Source: Arabidopsis thaliana (taxonomy: Eukaryota > Streptophyta > Magnoliopsida > Brassicales > Brassicaceae). From it: a stretch of DNA of 64,000 bases. A program made the position numbers and the translations under genes. The stretch covers positions 13,643,835 to 13,707,834 of the forward strand of contig NC_003076.8 in the NCBI RefSeq assembly GCF_000001735.4, given 5' to 3'. The first letter of the stretch is position 1. Each line of letters opens with the position of its first letter. The notes below the pieces were generated by a model that was not told where the DNA came from, made no database searches, and worked only from the letters and a program-made list of their open reading frames with translations. Of this stretch, positions 34,101 through 47,160 are shown in pieces.

Positions 34101-34906
34101 GGCCTGACTGGTTTAAACGCAGCGGGTGCGGTTGCGGTTGCGGGAGTTTGCAGAAATGGGCGATTGCGGTTTCAAGCTTTATCAAGCGTTTTGAACGACT
34201 GATTGAGCGTTTGATAATGGGTGCGTTTGCGGAAGTTTTATGACTGGTAAACCAGCGGGTGCGATAGTAATTAAATAAAAAATAACCAAAATAAATATAA
34301 TATATTACTATTAAAATAAATAAAAATATAATATATTAGAAAATTGATTTTTTGACCAAATAAAAATAGAATATATCATCTCGTCCGACCAAATGATTTT
34401 CTAATCGAGAAAACAAATCGAAACATGTATTCAATCAAAAAACTCAAAAGAATACAAAATAAAATAAAAACAACGATGCCATGAAATAGTTAAAAAATTA
34501 CACTAGCTAATGAGTGAATAAAAGGATAGATGATACTTATGTTTGATTCTTGATTTTTATTTTCATCGGATGCCATAATTGAGAGAATAGAGTTACAATA
34601 TATTGATTAGGGTTTTCTAATAAAAATAAGATATATAAAAGATTAGATTATTTTAATTATAGTGATTAGGGTTTGGGTGTAAGCCACAGTTATTTTAATT
34701 AATTAAAAAAGATTTTTTATTTTTAACCTAACCGCTACCGCCCGCAACCGCAAACGCTTGCGGGAAGGAGCTTTTGAAAACTGGCGATTTCGAGCGGTCC
34801 AAAGCGATATCTAGCGATTTCTATGATTGGTTCCAATCGCTAACAACCGCTACCAATCGTAAACGCTGCGTTTGCGGGTGGTAACGTCCTGCCAAACCTG
34901 TCCCGC
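34101..34906. mobile_element. Candidate non-autonomous DNA element with GC-rich inverted ends
   Basis: The left end 'ggcctgactggtttaaacgc' with 'agcgggtgcggttgcgg', and the right end (reverse complement) 'ggcgggacaggtttggcagg' with 'acccgcaaacgcagcg', are rich in the same GCGG/AACGC words in inverted orientation. They enclose an AT-rich 450-bp core. Such ends resemble hAT-type MITEs. No clean target duplication was found, and it lies inside the Helitron to its left. Confidence 0.5.
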
Positions 34907-37180
34907 CAACCCGTTCCGTAAAAAAAGCAATTTATTTTATTAATGTTGATTTTATTTATGATATGTTTATGAATTATTGTCTAAATATTTTGTAATTTTG
35001 TATTAATTAAATGCTATCAAATATCTCTGCGGTTTGATGATTATAATCGAATTATTATAGTCATGGAGAAAATCAATATCAAAAATGATAATTTTGTAGT
35101 AATTAAATGATATTAAAATCTAGTGGCAATCATTGTAAATAAGTCTTAACTACAGGATTTATCTCACAAAATGACTGCAAAAATGTATATGTAGATATCA
35201 AAATTTTTATAGATTACTATTTTACTACTCAAAATTAAAATACTATCGATTAAAATTTAAATGTATATATTACACCTGCCTGTTTAGGCGGGCCTTATCT
35301 ATGTTACAATTAAAGTGTATATATTATAAACTTATATATTTAAGTGTTACAATTTAAATGTATATTTCTATCGATTAAAATTTAAATGTGTATATTATAC
35401 CACATATTAATCCTCAACGATGGTTTGTTCTCAATGTTACAATTTTGGGGAATATTATTTTCATTTTGCAATTTTGTATTCTGGTTAATAGAACTTGATT
35501 AATCTGATGAAATGTGACATTTATAGATAAAAAAAAGAAGAAGTTTGCACAAATAGAAACTCTAAAACAGAGAGCTGAAAACATGTGTGACATAATAAAA
35601 GAAATTTCTTCTAGCCATCTCACTGATTAACATTTAGTTTACATTTTTAAATTCTAATAAATTTCTATATTAAAATATTGATGAAAAGAAAAAATATATA
35701 AAAAAGAGTAATGTAAAATTTTTAATAAATAAAATATGAAAAAAACAAAGAATGCAATTTTTTGTTAAGAATGTAAAGAATGTAAAACGATTAGACATCT
35801 CACGAATTAACATCTTTTAGCTATTACGTTAGGTTAATTTTTTTAATTCTAATAATTTCTATATTAATGAAAAGGAAAAAAGCAATATATAGAAAAAAAT
35901 AAATGGAAAGCTTTTTCAAAGAAAATATATGGAAAACAAAAAATGTAAAATTTTGTTAGTAGGAAATGTAAAATTTTGATAGTAGTACATATAAAATAAT
36001 ATCATTAGAAATTAAGATATTCATAAAATAGAAAAAATATATAACATTACAAAGAACATTTGGAAAAAGAAAAATGTAAGATTTTTTAGAATATATATGA
36101 AATAATATCATCATTAGTCTCACTAAATTTGTCAATATTCTCTTTTAATCACAATTAGGGGTGGGCGTTTTTCTTTGATTTAGAGTTAAATTGACTTGGT
36201 TAGATAAGGAAAAATACGACTAAATAACAAATAAATAATATTCAACTAACAACACCAAGAAAATAGTTTAATGATGGTCGAATAAACTGTTAGTTAAAAT
36301 AAAAATAAAAACATCTATTTAGAAGCAAAAAGGAAATCTAAAAGTTTCTAAATGTTGAAGTAGTGATTTATGTATAAATAGTCTTCTAAAAGTGATAATG
36401 CAACAAAGATACTTGACAGATCAAATAAAGAGCTCATTGAATTACGAGGGCATTGAAACCTTTAATCTCATGTATAATCTTTGAATCAACAACTCAAACT
36501 AAAATTCGAAGCTATAAGCTCCTGAAACTTTCCACGTAGATTTTAAACACCCGATCTCGATTTTCCATCTCACTCATTAACATTTTTAAAATTATGAAAA
36601 TTTTATATATTAAAAGTATTGCAAAACAAGAAAAAAAATACATGGGATAATTAACAATTTCAATTCAGATTAAGTAACATTTAGAAATTCTAATAATTTC
36701 TTTACTAAGAAAGATTAAAAGGAAAAAAGAACAATTCATATGTAAAGAAAAGAAATGTAAACATTTTGAAAATAGCATATGGACATAAGATAGTGATCGC
36801 ATATATGGAAATTAAATTGAGTTGATTTTCAATCATCATGTTTAATACATTTGGGGTTGTGAGCTATTATGATTTGGTTTTGTTGTCAAAGATAATCATA
36901 TGAATATTCTTTAAGACATTTAGATTTTGGTACATATCTAAATTAAAAATATAGATTTACATTTGAAGATGAGATACTCAATATTTACCACTTTATCAAG
37001 GTTGTTAACATCGTTTTAAAAAATCAAGGGTATAAGCTTTCAAGGTTGTTCATGTGGAATTTTAAATGACTAATCGCAGTTAGACATCTGGCTAATTAAA
37101 ATTTTGTAAAAGGGAAACAAAGTCGAATCTATAAGCTTTTGATGCAGTGAAACATGGATAGACTGCGACAAGCGAGATAG
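34907..37180. other. Very AT-rich DNA without genes
   Basis: Contains short imperfect repeats such as 'aaatttaaatgt.tatatta' (35240-35400) and recurring 'aattctaataatttctatatta' (35650-35870, 36690). These hint at old tandem duplications. No coding domain. Confidence 0.4.
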
Positions 37181-37182
37181 AT

Positions 37183-37470
37183 AAAGAGAGAGAGCTATTG
37201 TCGTGAGGGAAAAGATGTCTGATTGTGACACTATAAGATAAACTTGAATATGTTCAGATAGGAAAAAGAAAAATAAAAAAACAGTTGTGACATGACATTT
37301 TTAAGGCAATGTTTGGTTCATATGTAGTGACATATAGAGAGCGAGCCATTGTCGTGAGGGAAAAGATGTCTGATTGTGACACCATAAGACAAACTTGGAT
37401 TATAGGATAGGGACAAGAAAATTGATAATACATCTGACATGATGTCTTAAAGGAAAAGTTTGGTTCGTAT
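37183..37470. repeat. 151-bp tandem duplication
   Basis: 'attgtcgtgagggaaaagat' followed by 'gtctgattgtgacac.ataag' occurs at 37197 and 37348. The downstream 'tttggttc.tatgtag' is also shared. Two copies in direct orientation. Confidence 0.85.
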
Positions 37471-38640
37471 GTAGCTGGAATTTGATGGCGAGATTTTTGA
37501 TATTACTATCTTGTGATTGAATGGTGAGGAGTAATCTCGAGATGTAGAACTAAGTTATGGTAGTAGGACATCGAATTTTGAGTTCAAAATAATGTTGTTT
37601 AAGGTAGTTAATTAATAGGCTATGGAGCTATGTTTGGGTAAGGTTGGTCACTTAAATTGTTTTGCCCTATTTTAAACAATTGTTTTACATAGAAGGAAGA
37701 AAGTGAGGAAGAGGAAAAATAAGAAAGAAAGCGAGGAAGAGGAAGAAGAAGAATAAAACGAAGAAGCTTAGCTAACGTTGAAAGTAACGATGACAACGGT
37801 CATGAAAAACTTATAATGTAGATAACAAGAAGAAAGACAAGAGTAAGAAAATGATGAATGTGAAGAGAAATATGAAGATGTAGATGTTGGCGGCCAACTA
37901 AATATGCGAAAAATTGATTCATGAGTTTTTCTACAAGATTTGATTCTTAAATATTGATTTTTTATTTTTTTTTATATCTTGAGTCATCATAGCAGGATAA
38001 ACAAGAACATCCATGTAATAATATTAGTGATGATCTTCTGCATATTTCAAAAAAGACTGAAAAAACTCGAATTTAGATATAAAACTTAGGGAAAGTCAGA
38101 CAACTGCATTTGACTCTCTGAAAGAAGTTCGATGCAATGAGAAAGAGACTGGATGTAAATAAGTGAGAACTTGAGTAATGAGAAGTAAAAGAAAAGCTCT
38201 CAAACCTGATTTCAATATTGGTGGAAAACTAAGGCTAAACTATTAAGTTCTTTCTCTCTTAGATTTACTAACTTCTTTTGTTAAGCTAAATTGTTAAGCT
38301 CTCTATCTCTAACATTTACTTTTTATATCTATGTTATAATTTTTCAAATGTGTATTTGAAATGAAATTTGTTTTTTCATAGTAATTTAAAACTTTTAAAA
38401 AAAACATTATAATTTTTAAGATAATGTATATAATAATTATCCTTAATCAAATATAATTTTAACTAAAATATATATTAAAAAAAACATACGTAGATAACAT
38501 TTTTTAGATTTTAAAAGTTTTCTATATTAAGATTTTGTTTTTTAAAGGAAAAAGTTAAGCATATGGAATTAAGAGAAATGTACAGAAAATTCCTTGATAA
38601 AATTTTCTATATACAAATATATAATATAAACAGATTAAAA
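37471..38640. other. AT-rich DNA with a purine-rich stretch
   Basis: 37690-37770 is strongly purine-rich (gaggaagaggaagaagaagaa type). No gene recognised. Confidence 0.4.
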
Positions 38641-38659
38641 TTTAAAATTTTATTTTGAA

Positions 38660-39145
38660 AATTATTAAATTTATAAACGAAAATATATAAAATATGGGAA
38701 ATTTACAACATTCCTCATTGTCTACTGTAACATTCTTAAATGTGAAATAAGCAACTTCATCATCTTCCCACCCATTGAGGGAAAATGGCCAACGATCTGA
38801 GAATATCTCAAGAAGAGCATTATGTAGGAGGTCTCTCCAATGCTTGTATTTGAGATACCGAGCTCCCGGATGTGGTAAGAAAATTTTGTTTTTGATAGTA
38901 TCTATTGCCACCATAAACAATTCCAAATCATTGGAAAATAGAGAGTAGAGATTATCTTCCGATGTGTGTTCCTCCTCAGTAAAACTTTCTAGAGCAAGCC
39001 TTTTCTGACACTTGGTTGTCAAAGAGTTTTTTTTTTAAAATTCCCAATCCCAACCTTCCTTTGAAAGAAACAACATTTTGGGAGGATTACTACTCCCTTG
39101 CCCCAAACCAAAACGGCCACAAACTAGAGATTTTGTAGCAAATGA
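38660..39145 (-). pseudogene. Unrecognised protein remnant
   Basis: Two minus-strand frames appear to be one broken reading frame. The first runs from ATG near 39142 ('MNSFATKSLVCGRFGLGQGS', 'LFLSKEGWDWEF'). After a poly(A/T) frame break it continues at 39022-38660 ('SFTEEEHTSEDNLYSLFSND', 'WPFSLNGWEDDEVAYF'). Base composition is protein-like compared with its surroundings. I do not recognise the family. It may be a captured or decayed gene. Confidence 0.35.
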
Positions 39146-39189
39146 ATTCATCTTTGAAAGAAAGAGAAATTTCTTGAAAGAATGAAGAC

Positions 39190-39257
39190 TTTGAAAAAGT
39201 GTTTGCAGGAGAGATTGAAAGAGTTTGAAAAAGTGTTTGCAAAAGAGATTGAAGCTT
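39190..39257. repeat. 34-bp tandem duplication
   Basis: 'tttgaaaaagtgtttgca' plus 'agagattgaa' is repeated at 39190 and 39224. It gives a Lys/Glu-rich repeated peptide in a plus-strand frame, but there is no other sign of a gene. Confidence 0.75.
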
Positions 39258-39659
39258 CAAGATTATATTTAAAGAGATATGAAGGTAATTTAAAGAGAGA
39301 AGAGTTCACAGATCTCCTAGAATTTACTCGATACATGACAAATACCCAAATTCTCTTTTTTTTCTGTTTCCTGAGACTTTTCCTTGAATCCTCTTCCCTC
39401 CTACCAAATATCTGGAAATTTGGAAATTTTTCTGAATTTAATATAATCAAATGTAAATGTTTTGATTCACAACAATATCGATTTAATTTCACACGTATCG
39501 TTATGTTCTCGAGAACTATAATTTGTTGCTTCTAACAATAGAATCATTAAGGACAACTTCTATCTTTCAGAGTTGTTTATGACATTTAACATATCACAAC
39601 AACTTTAAAATCTTAGTTAAAAGTTAAAACTCACATCATACCTAATACTTAGCTGAATA

Positions 39660-40010
39660 TCTCCTACAAATTTTAATATTTAATATATATTAACAATTAG
39701 AAAACAATGATTTCAGTACACAAGAAATGAGATTTCTCACAAACTTAAGCAGCCTAACAAAAGAATAAGTTCAAAAACTTAAGAAAGTAATGCAGATAAT
39801 ATTAGAACATAGGAAAATTCTCATTTATGGTCAAGAATTCCAGTTATTGATAGAGCTAATAACAACCATTTCTAACCTAGATCAACAATATCAACAATTT
39901 AGGTTTAATATCAATAACTATGAACATTACTAGAGATTTGTAGAGGTAACCTAGCAAATTGAGATCGGTAAAAAATTTGATTACCAAAGTTAGAGTTCGC
40001 CCGTTAATTT
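39660..40010 (-). repeat. Inverted-repeat partner A (pairs with 49020-49335)
   Basis: The reverse complement aligns with 49020-49335 over ~300 bp: 'ttgctaggtta', 'ttgatctaggttagaaatgg', 'aattcttgaccataaat', 'agaattttcctatgttctaa', 'acttattcttttgttagg'. About 75-80 percent identity by eye. Confidence 0.85.
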
Positions 40011-40700
40011 ATCTAAAACAGAACAATAACAATAATCGTACGGTATGAGACAGAGTAGATAACAATAAGCTTCCAGAGAATCATGAATGTTTTAGAGATT
40101 TGTGTAGAAAGTATCAATACAATATGGTCTCTGAAACGTTACGATGACTGCAGCTGCAGAGAAGATTGAGACGACATGGTTCGCTCATAACTTTGGATGG
40201 AACTTGACAAAAAAAAAGATATGAGCCTCTTTCAGGAACGAAAGGTTATAAATATACAAGATTCAATATTCAGTTGCGAGAATTTCGTTGTATGGCGTAT
40301 GGGAAGTTAGAATAAAAATAGGAATGTGCGAAATTGTAGGGAAAATCAAAACAAAAATATTGAAACGTCGTCGTTTGAGATGAGGGAAAGAGAAAAAAAA
40401 AAAAAACCCGCTTCGTCGTCGTTATGTTTTTGACTAGAAAAGTGTAGAAAGAGGGGAGGAGAGGAGAGACGAACCTGATTTTGAGTGTTTCTTGTTGATA
40501 TTTTGTTTTCCATAGAAAAAAGGCTTTGAGAAGATTCACAATTTTAGAGTCTACACGTTACTTGCCTCAGATAACATCTTCAGTCTTTGAACCAACTGTT
40601 TTTGGAGAATTTATCCCTGAATATAGTATTTCTTTTATTGAAAACAAAAAGTAAAGAAAATGTATAACGTACGAGACTTAAAAACAAAAAATGGTTTAAT
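40011..40700. other. Intergenic DNA, minus-strand 5'-flank-like
   Basis: Includes CT/GA-rich stretches (40440-40480) but no supported gene. Confidence 0.35.
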
Positions 40701-40720
40701 ATAAATTATCATAAATGACT

Positions 40721-41014
40721 TTAACGAAACGTAATTATCTTCCATTTTCTTATTTCCTGCCGGATTCCCAAAACGAACACCTTAAGTGTGTTGGCCTTTG
40801 ATGCCATTGTTGTTTTGAATAAAAGTGAATGAAATGCGAGAAGAAAGGGTTGAAAGTTAAGAGAATGGTATAATGTGAAGGGAGTGAGAGAACCCTTGCC
40901 ATGTTTATAGAGACTGAGTCCTCCATGGGTAATCTTCGTCAAAGTTGTGATGTAAGAACTCTTCAAGAGTTTTTGTGCAAAGTTTCTTCTTTCGTGTTCT
41001 GATGAAGAACACAC
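40721..41014 (-). other. Promoter/first-exon-like segment of an unknown small gene
   Basis: Minus strand: TATA-like 'ctataaacatgg' (~40912-40900), a ~100-bp pyrimidine-rich leader, then ATG near 40806 opening 'MASKANTLKVFVLGIRQEIR', with stop after 28 aa. The layout (TATA, leader, ATG, short hydrophobic start) resembles the beginning of a small secreted-protein gene, truncated or frameshifted. The family is not recognised. Confidence 0.3.
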
Positions 41015-41802
41015 ACAAAGCCTTTTACAGAGAGTTGAACGGACTCGTTTTGGTGTTTTTCTTTTTCTTTTTTTAGTCTCATCCCTTAAGATTCAAGATT
41101 TTAAATGTAGAAAAGGATTTATTTAGGTGAGATTTATTTTTGGTAATAGAAGATTTTATTAGATCATTTATGATGTACCTTTGGAAAACATATTGTAGAG
41201 AAAATAAATCTTGAATATTGTCTTGTTTCATATAAATACACCATGTGTCATGTGATGATATAATAGTAGCAAACTGTATAATATATAACTATTTGACATT
41301 TTTTCTTAAGTTCTTAATTTTAAAATATTTTATATCAGCATTACCAATATGTTAAAATCGTATTTACTAGAAGAGCCCATCATAGTCAACATAGATAATC
41401 TGAGTTCAGATTAAAGAGATGAAAAATAAAATCGTGTTTATATATCAACCTTACGTGTACAGACAACAAATCTTTGTTTGGAAAGCATATAATTCAATAT
41501 CTATATTATCAGTAACGATGTTGAATCTCATACCTAGAAATTGAGAAGAAAATTGTATCATATCGGAGCATGTTTTTCACACATCATGTAGAACTCATTA
41601 TCCTCATAGGAAAAAAAAATCAAACCGAGTAAATAACAGAACTGATTGGAATTGGACTGAACCGTTCCTAGAATATGAGAGAACATAAGCGAAAGCGATG
41701 CTAAAATTTTTCCTCAATTCATATAAAAAAAAATTAGAAAAGAAAATAACCACAATCATTCTAACTAAACAAAAACATAAAGTAAAAATCAAAAGACTAA
41801 AT

Positions 41803-44301
41803 TTAAAACGTAATTGTTCTTCCTTTCGCTGTTAAAAAATCATTACCCAAGCTTTCAAAGTTCACATCTTTAACCAACTCCCTTTTCATAGACAAAATAG
41901 CCAAGTCACTTAATCTCTCATGTGACATATTTGAGCGAAGAAAAGATTTTATCAACTTCAATTTTGAAAAACTTCTTTCAGCAGATACAATTGACACCGG
42001 AATTGTCAACAGTATTTGATAAGCAATCTATGAATTCGGACAATATTCCTTGACATTCTTCAAAAAATCTAGCACTTGAATAGGTCTCTTAAAACTTTCA
42101 AAACTTTCAGCTCAAAATAGAGATCATTACTAACAATATCAGAATGATTTCCAAAGGTTAGAGAAGCTTCAAGATTGGTACAAGGTGCCATCAAACTATA
42201 TTTTCTCGCCCTGACTGCAATTTCTTCAAATCAAATAAAAAGCCAAATATTTGTCCATACCTCTGAGTGGAGAGCTTGATCCATAATTTGAATATAGTGG
42301 TCAATTCTAAAGCTCTCCTCTAGTGACAATACTACACTTCCTTCACCCTTCTCAGATTTTTCACCATAATGTCTTTTTCTTCTAATGATCTACTTTGCTT
42401 TTTTGGGAAATACAACCTCAATCTCCACAGAATCTGCTACTTTTTAGCTTCCAACTTTGCTTTCTCAAAACATGTATCTCTGTACTTTTGAAATTAAGAA
42501 ACTATCCCCTTCAACTAAGAGATAACATGATTGTCTTACTAACAATGTTCACAACTGAAAGAAAATTGTACCTAATAACCATAGAAACCAAGAACTCAAA
42601 ACTTCCAATTTAGTGTGTTTAACTTGTCGCAAGACACTCATCATCACTTTTCTCTTTTAGATCATCACTATTCTCAGCTATGTAAACTAAAGCTTCCATA
42701 ATTTTAGGAGCTTGAAATCGTATTGCCAACATGACTCTCCCATCGAGTATGTGATAATGGCTTGAGTGTTAGGCCTCTCACCTTATCTTCAAATATTTTC
42801 CACCGCTTAACTGAAGATGCAAAAGATAGTATGTGCGCTGAATAATTCCGAAAACGAAATTGCCTTTGAAGAAGTGGTTGTCATATCACAAAGAGCAAGA
42901 TTAAGACTATGACAACCACAAGATGTATAAAATGCTCTTGGATTCATCTCGAGTAATCGTTTCTATACTCCTTTATGCTTCTCTTTATATTAGAGCCGTT
43001 GTCATAACCTTGCCCCCAAACATCATCAACTTTCAAGTCAAAAGTAGCCAACACATCAAGAAGCTCACCTAGAAGTCCTTCGCCAGATGTATCATCAACT
43101 TTCAAGAAAGTTAAAAAAAATTCTACTATATTAGTTGAAGTGGCTCAAACATCTACACACCGGGTGACAACAGTCATTTGTTCATGATGGCTAATATCTG
43201 GAGTGCAGTCAATAATAACAGAATAGTACCTTGCACCTTGAATTTTCTTGATTATCATAGCCTTGATCTCATTAGCTAACAAAGCTGTCAACTCATTCTG
43301 AATTTTATTGATGAGATAATGAAAACGAGTTGCACGAGTTTTAAATCTTCTAAGATGCTCTATCATTACAGGATCAAAATCAGCAAGAATCTCAATAAAG
43401 CTTAAAAAATTCCCATTACCATCTTCTCCAATCTTCCCACTACTTCCACAAAATGCTAGATTTTGTCTCGCTAGTGTCTTTACCACAAACATTATCCTAA
43501 GCAACACTTGTCTCCAGTGAATTCTATCTTTATTAAGTTCATCTTGAGCATATTTATCAATAGTCTGATTTTTCTACAGTCTGAGTTCTAATTCAGTCAA
43601 CTGACTCATGCATACAATATGTTTGTGACCAGATTCATGCTCTCTAAGCCTTGTCAAAAAATTTCCCAATCACTGAATCAGGTAGATGCTAGATGACCAT
43701 TATCACGCTTATTGAACAACTTACAACAAAAGCAGAAGATTTTGTTCAATGACTTTGAGTACATTAGCCAACGTCAATCTTGTTTACTCTCATTACCCAT
43801 TTCTCTTGTGTAATAGAAATGTGAGAATCTAAACACCATCCCTTGGAAATTTATAACCAATTGGCACTCTTTTTCTTGGACTTTGTACAACCATAAAATC
43901 TCTCCATTCATTCCTACCTTTTTTAATAGTTGTCCAGTTTCGAGGATCATACATATCCAAAAATCCGTCATGCTCCTTGAGATCATCTTTTTCACATTCA
44001 TTCTTATTTACATCTTATTTTTTATTCAAAACCTATTCATTCACGGCTTTACATTCTCTGCCTCAGGAACCGTTTATTCTTTGTTTTACTCACTCATATT
44101 CTCTTGTTCAGGAATTTCTTCTTCTCTGTTATACTCATTTATATTTTCATCCACTCCATCATCTTTTGAATGTTGTTTAGCACTGTTTTCTGCATATTTA
44201 TCAAGAGTTTTAGGTATTTTGAAATACCTGAATAAAGCATTCTCTTGAGATTTCACTAGTTCTTCATCTTTTTTCTCTTTTTCTTTTTTTATCTTTACCA
44301 C
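41803..44301 (-). pseudogene. hAT transposase relic (TTF zinc finger, DUF4371, dimerisation domain)
   Basis: Minus-strand remnants in the order of the ZMYM/TTF-type hAT proteins of plants. The N-terminus is charged (44301-44086, 'ENALFRYFKIPKTLDKYAEN'). A TTF-finger region lies at 44001-43774 ('RFSHFYYTREMGNESKQD'). DUF4371 lies at 43507-43145 ('NFLSFIEILADFDPVMIEHL', 'ARYYSVIIDCTPDISHHEQM'). The C-terminal hAT dimerisation segment lies at 42009-41803 ('SAERSFSKLKLIKSFLRSNM', 'RLSDLAILSMKREL'). Numerous stops and frameshifts lie between, so no functional product is expected. Terminal inverted repeats and the 8-bp duplication were not located. Confidence 0.85.
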
Positions 44302-44309
44302 AAGGTTCC

Positions 44310-45058
44310 TTTCATATGTTTTTCGGCGGCTTCTCTCTGAAATTTACAAATTACTTTTAAATTAGTTAACTTAATTTGGACAATTATATTATGTAGTATA
44401 GAATATACTAATAGATAATCTAGCGAACACACACAATATATATATATATATGAATGTATTTGTTTACAAGACTCTAGTTTCACACTTTCGACTAATTTCA
44501 CTTTCAATTCAATACTCTAAATAGAAACAAAATCTAAATATCAGATTAAACAAGTCAACAACATTATTATAAACCAAATACTTACCAATTGATTAAAAAT
44601 ACCAGAATATCGTCAACTGAATTTTGAAATCAGCGATGATTAAGAAACTACTTTAAAAGGCGACGAATAAAGAAGACGATTTCAAGAAGTTATTGTCAAA
44701 AATAAAAAACTGTTGGATGTGTATTATTGTTTATTGTCCTAATTTTCTATTAAACATTTAACTAATAAAAAAATCCCTTAATCATAAAAATAAACAAATT
44801 GTGAACACACACATATATAACACAATTATAATTATTTATTATAACAAATGTATTTGATGCAACAACCAACTTAAATAAACTTAGTTTTAAACTAGAGAGA
44901 GATAAATAATTGTACCATTAAATCCAAACACTTGGTTATTTTTAGATATAATACTATCTTAATATTAACTATGAAAATAATTCTAAACCCTATGAATTAG
45001 ATATAGTTAATATTGTTCCTTAAAAATAATTGATCCATAGTGTTTTCAAATTCAAACA
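44310..45058. other. AT-rich DNA between two DNA transposon relics
   Basis: Includes a (TA)n run at 44438-44452. No gene. Confidence 0.4.
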
Positions 45059-45479
45059 TAAGAGCATCTCGAAGAGATACTCTATTCCCTCAAATATAAA
45101 ATTTTATGTTCTTCAAGAGATACTCTAATATTTCATAATTTACAGTTGAGTATCACTTTTCAATATTCTAAATTTGAAATTTCATCTTTTTATTTGCATT
45201 TGAGTCCTTAAAATTATATGTTTCATAAATAATCTTATAAATTATTTTGTTTATCATTTAGTCCTTAAATTTTTATATATTCAAAGTATTTAACATAAAC
45301 CTTATAAATTTAATTTTTACATATAAAATTAAATATATACCTTTCAAATAAAAATAAAATATTAATATTTAAAAGTATAAGATAGAATTAAAAACAAATA
45401 TTACACAACAAACTATTATATTAAAAATTTAATACAAAATCAAGCAACACAATGATAATAAAATTACATGGATGCATAT

Positions 45480-45720
45480 TCTCCACTTGGGTGATGCAGC
45501 TCTTTAGATTTCTAACAACATATGTAATGCTACCATCCTACTCTATAAAGATCTGAAGCTTTTGATTTCCCAACCTTCCAGTTTTTTTCGTGGTAGCTTT
45601 TACTTATTTTTTCCCAGATTGGTTATTACTACCAATTGGATCTTGTGATATTTCTAAATATACACAACATAACAACTCATCTTCATATTGATTGAATGAT
45701 GAGCCTCTACTTTTTTTCAT
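45480..45720 (-). pseudogene. Harbinger ORF1 (Myb/NAM-like DNA-binding protein) relic
   Basis: ATG 45720-45718 opens 'MKKSRGSSFNQYEDELLC', then 'VYLEISQDPIGSNNQSGKK' and a stop. This is the SANT/Myb-like block ('F..EED..LC..WL.IS.DPI.G..Q') of PIF/Harbinger ORF1 proteins, which help import the transposase and bind DNA. It is truncated by a stop after ~37 codons; weak similarity continues to about 45480. Confidence 0.6.
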
Positions 45721-46139
45721 ATTTTTTAATTAGAAAAAGAGTTGGTTGAATTGTGATATATATATACTTTGGAAGTCTATTATTTATACACGATAATAGA
45801 AAACTTTAGATGAAATGAATGGCCCCAAAAATTCTTGTAGATTTTCTTATCTAAACTTTTGGATATGATTCAATCCAACGGTTGGTAACAAATGAGATCC
45901 AATGAGTGGTGTAGATAAAATTTGCAGGATTTTCTTATCTAATATCTAGGATAAGTTATAGTTTGGAGAGAATTTGGTTGATGACAAGTGCAATCTAATG
46001 AATGACATAGATTAAATTTTTACGATTTTCTTATCATTTTGAATAGTGTTATCTTATATCTATACAAATACACATATAGACGATAGACAAACATCACAAC
46101 ATCACCACTAAAATAAAAATGAATTTAAATAATGGAGAT

Positions 46140-47160
46140 CCATCTTTTCATTCATCTTCCTCTTCCGATTCATTTGGTTTGATGAATGGTTGGTAGATGA
46201 CAATGCAGCAATGGGGAGGGAAAATCAAATTGCGGTCAATTTATTAGTTTACAACAATCGGCTTATTCACCAACTCACTCGAAATAGCAATCACGTAAGT
46301 CATCGAGGCTCTATTCTTGGTCACGCAGTAATACACCCTGATAAAGAAACTGCTCATCATAATTTGTTCAATGATTATTTTTTCTGATAATCTTTTGTAT
46401 GGTGAAAGAGAGTTCCATCGTCGGTTCTGAATGTCACAAAGGTTATTTCTTCATATTGTTGATGTTGTTAAACAACTTGACAACTACTTTAATCAACTTT
46501 GGCAGTTTCTCGGTCGTAGTGGATCTCCCACAATTATTCTTGAAGCTATTGCTTATTACGATCTATGGATATGACATGCCTATTTTGGTATGCCAATCAA
46601 CAGTAATAACATCAATGTTTTGAAGGAATCCAATTTATTTTCGAAGCTTTCTCAATGTATTGCTCCTCCTGCTAATTACATTATTCAAGGAAAGAAATAT
46701 AATATGGGTTATTATTTAGATGATGGTATTTATCCGAAATGGTAACCTATTGTTCAAACTATAAGTAATCCCCAAAGTCCAAAGAAAAAAATGTTTGCAG
46801 CAAAGCAAGAAGCATGCCGAAAAGATGTTGAGCGAGTCTTTCGAGTTCTACAATCTAAGTTTGCTATCATTGCAAGATCATCTAATTGTTGGAAGAAATG
46901 AGTATTGCATGATATAATGTCAACTTGCATTATAATGCATAACATGATTATTGAGGATGAATGTGATATCAACACACTGATTAGAGAAGAAAGATCATCG
47001 CCGAAAGTGACTGTTGAAATGACAGTAAATGAAAACATTCAATTTCAACCATTTTTGGCGGTAATCTACAGATTAAAAATAAAGATACTCATCTAGCTCT
47101 TCGTAATGCATTGATTGATCATATATGGGAGCATATGAAAGCATTATGGTAATAATTTTA
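46140..47160 (+). pseudogene. PIF/Harbinger transposase relic
   Basis: Plus-strand pieces in several frames. Signature C-terminal segments are 'DVERVFRVLQSKFAII' (~46825-46872) and 'LHDIMSTCIIMHNMIIEDEC' (~46903-46960), the E-containing part of the DDE domain in plant PIF transposases. Earlier pieces include 'RLIHQLTRNSNHVSHRGS' and 'SPKKKMFAAKQEACRKDV'. Many stops; non-functional. Confidence 0.85.

Noticed and set aside
34101..34906. Treating the GC-rich ends as parts of a captured gene
   Set aside because: They are inverted copies of the same words around a non-coding AT-rich core, which fits transposon ends better.
35278..35296. GC hairpin 'cctgcctgtttaggcggg' as a Helitron terminus
   Set aside because: No CTAG/CTRR end at the required distance on either strand.
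39182..39535. 117-aa plus-strand Lys/Glu-rich frame as a gene
   Set aside because: It is built on a local 34-bp duplication, becomes Phe-rich AT low complexity, and has no recognisable domain.
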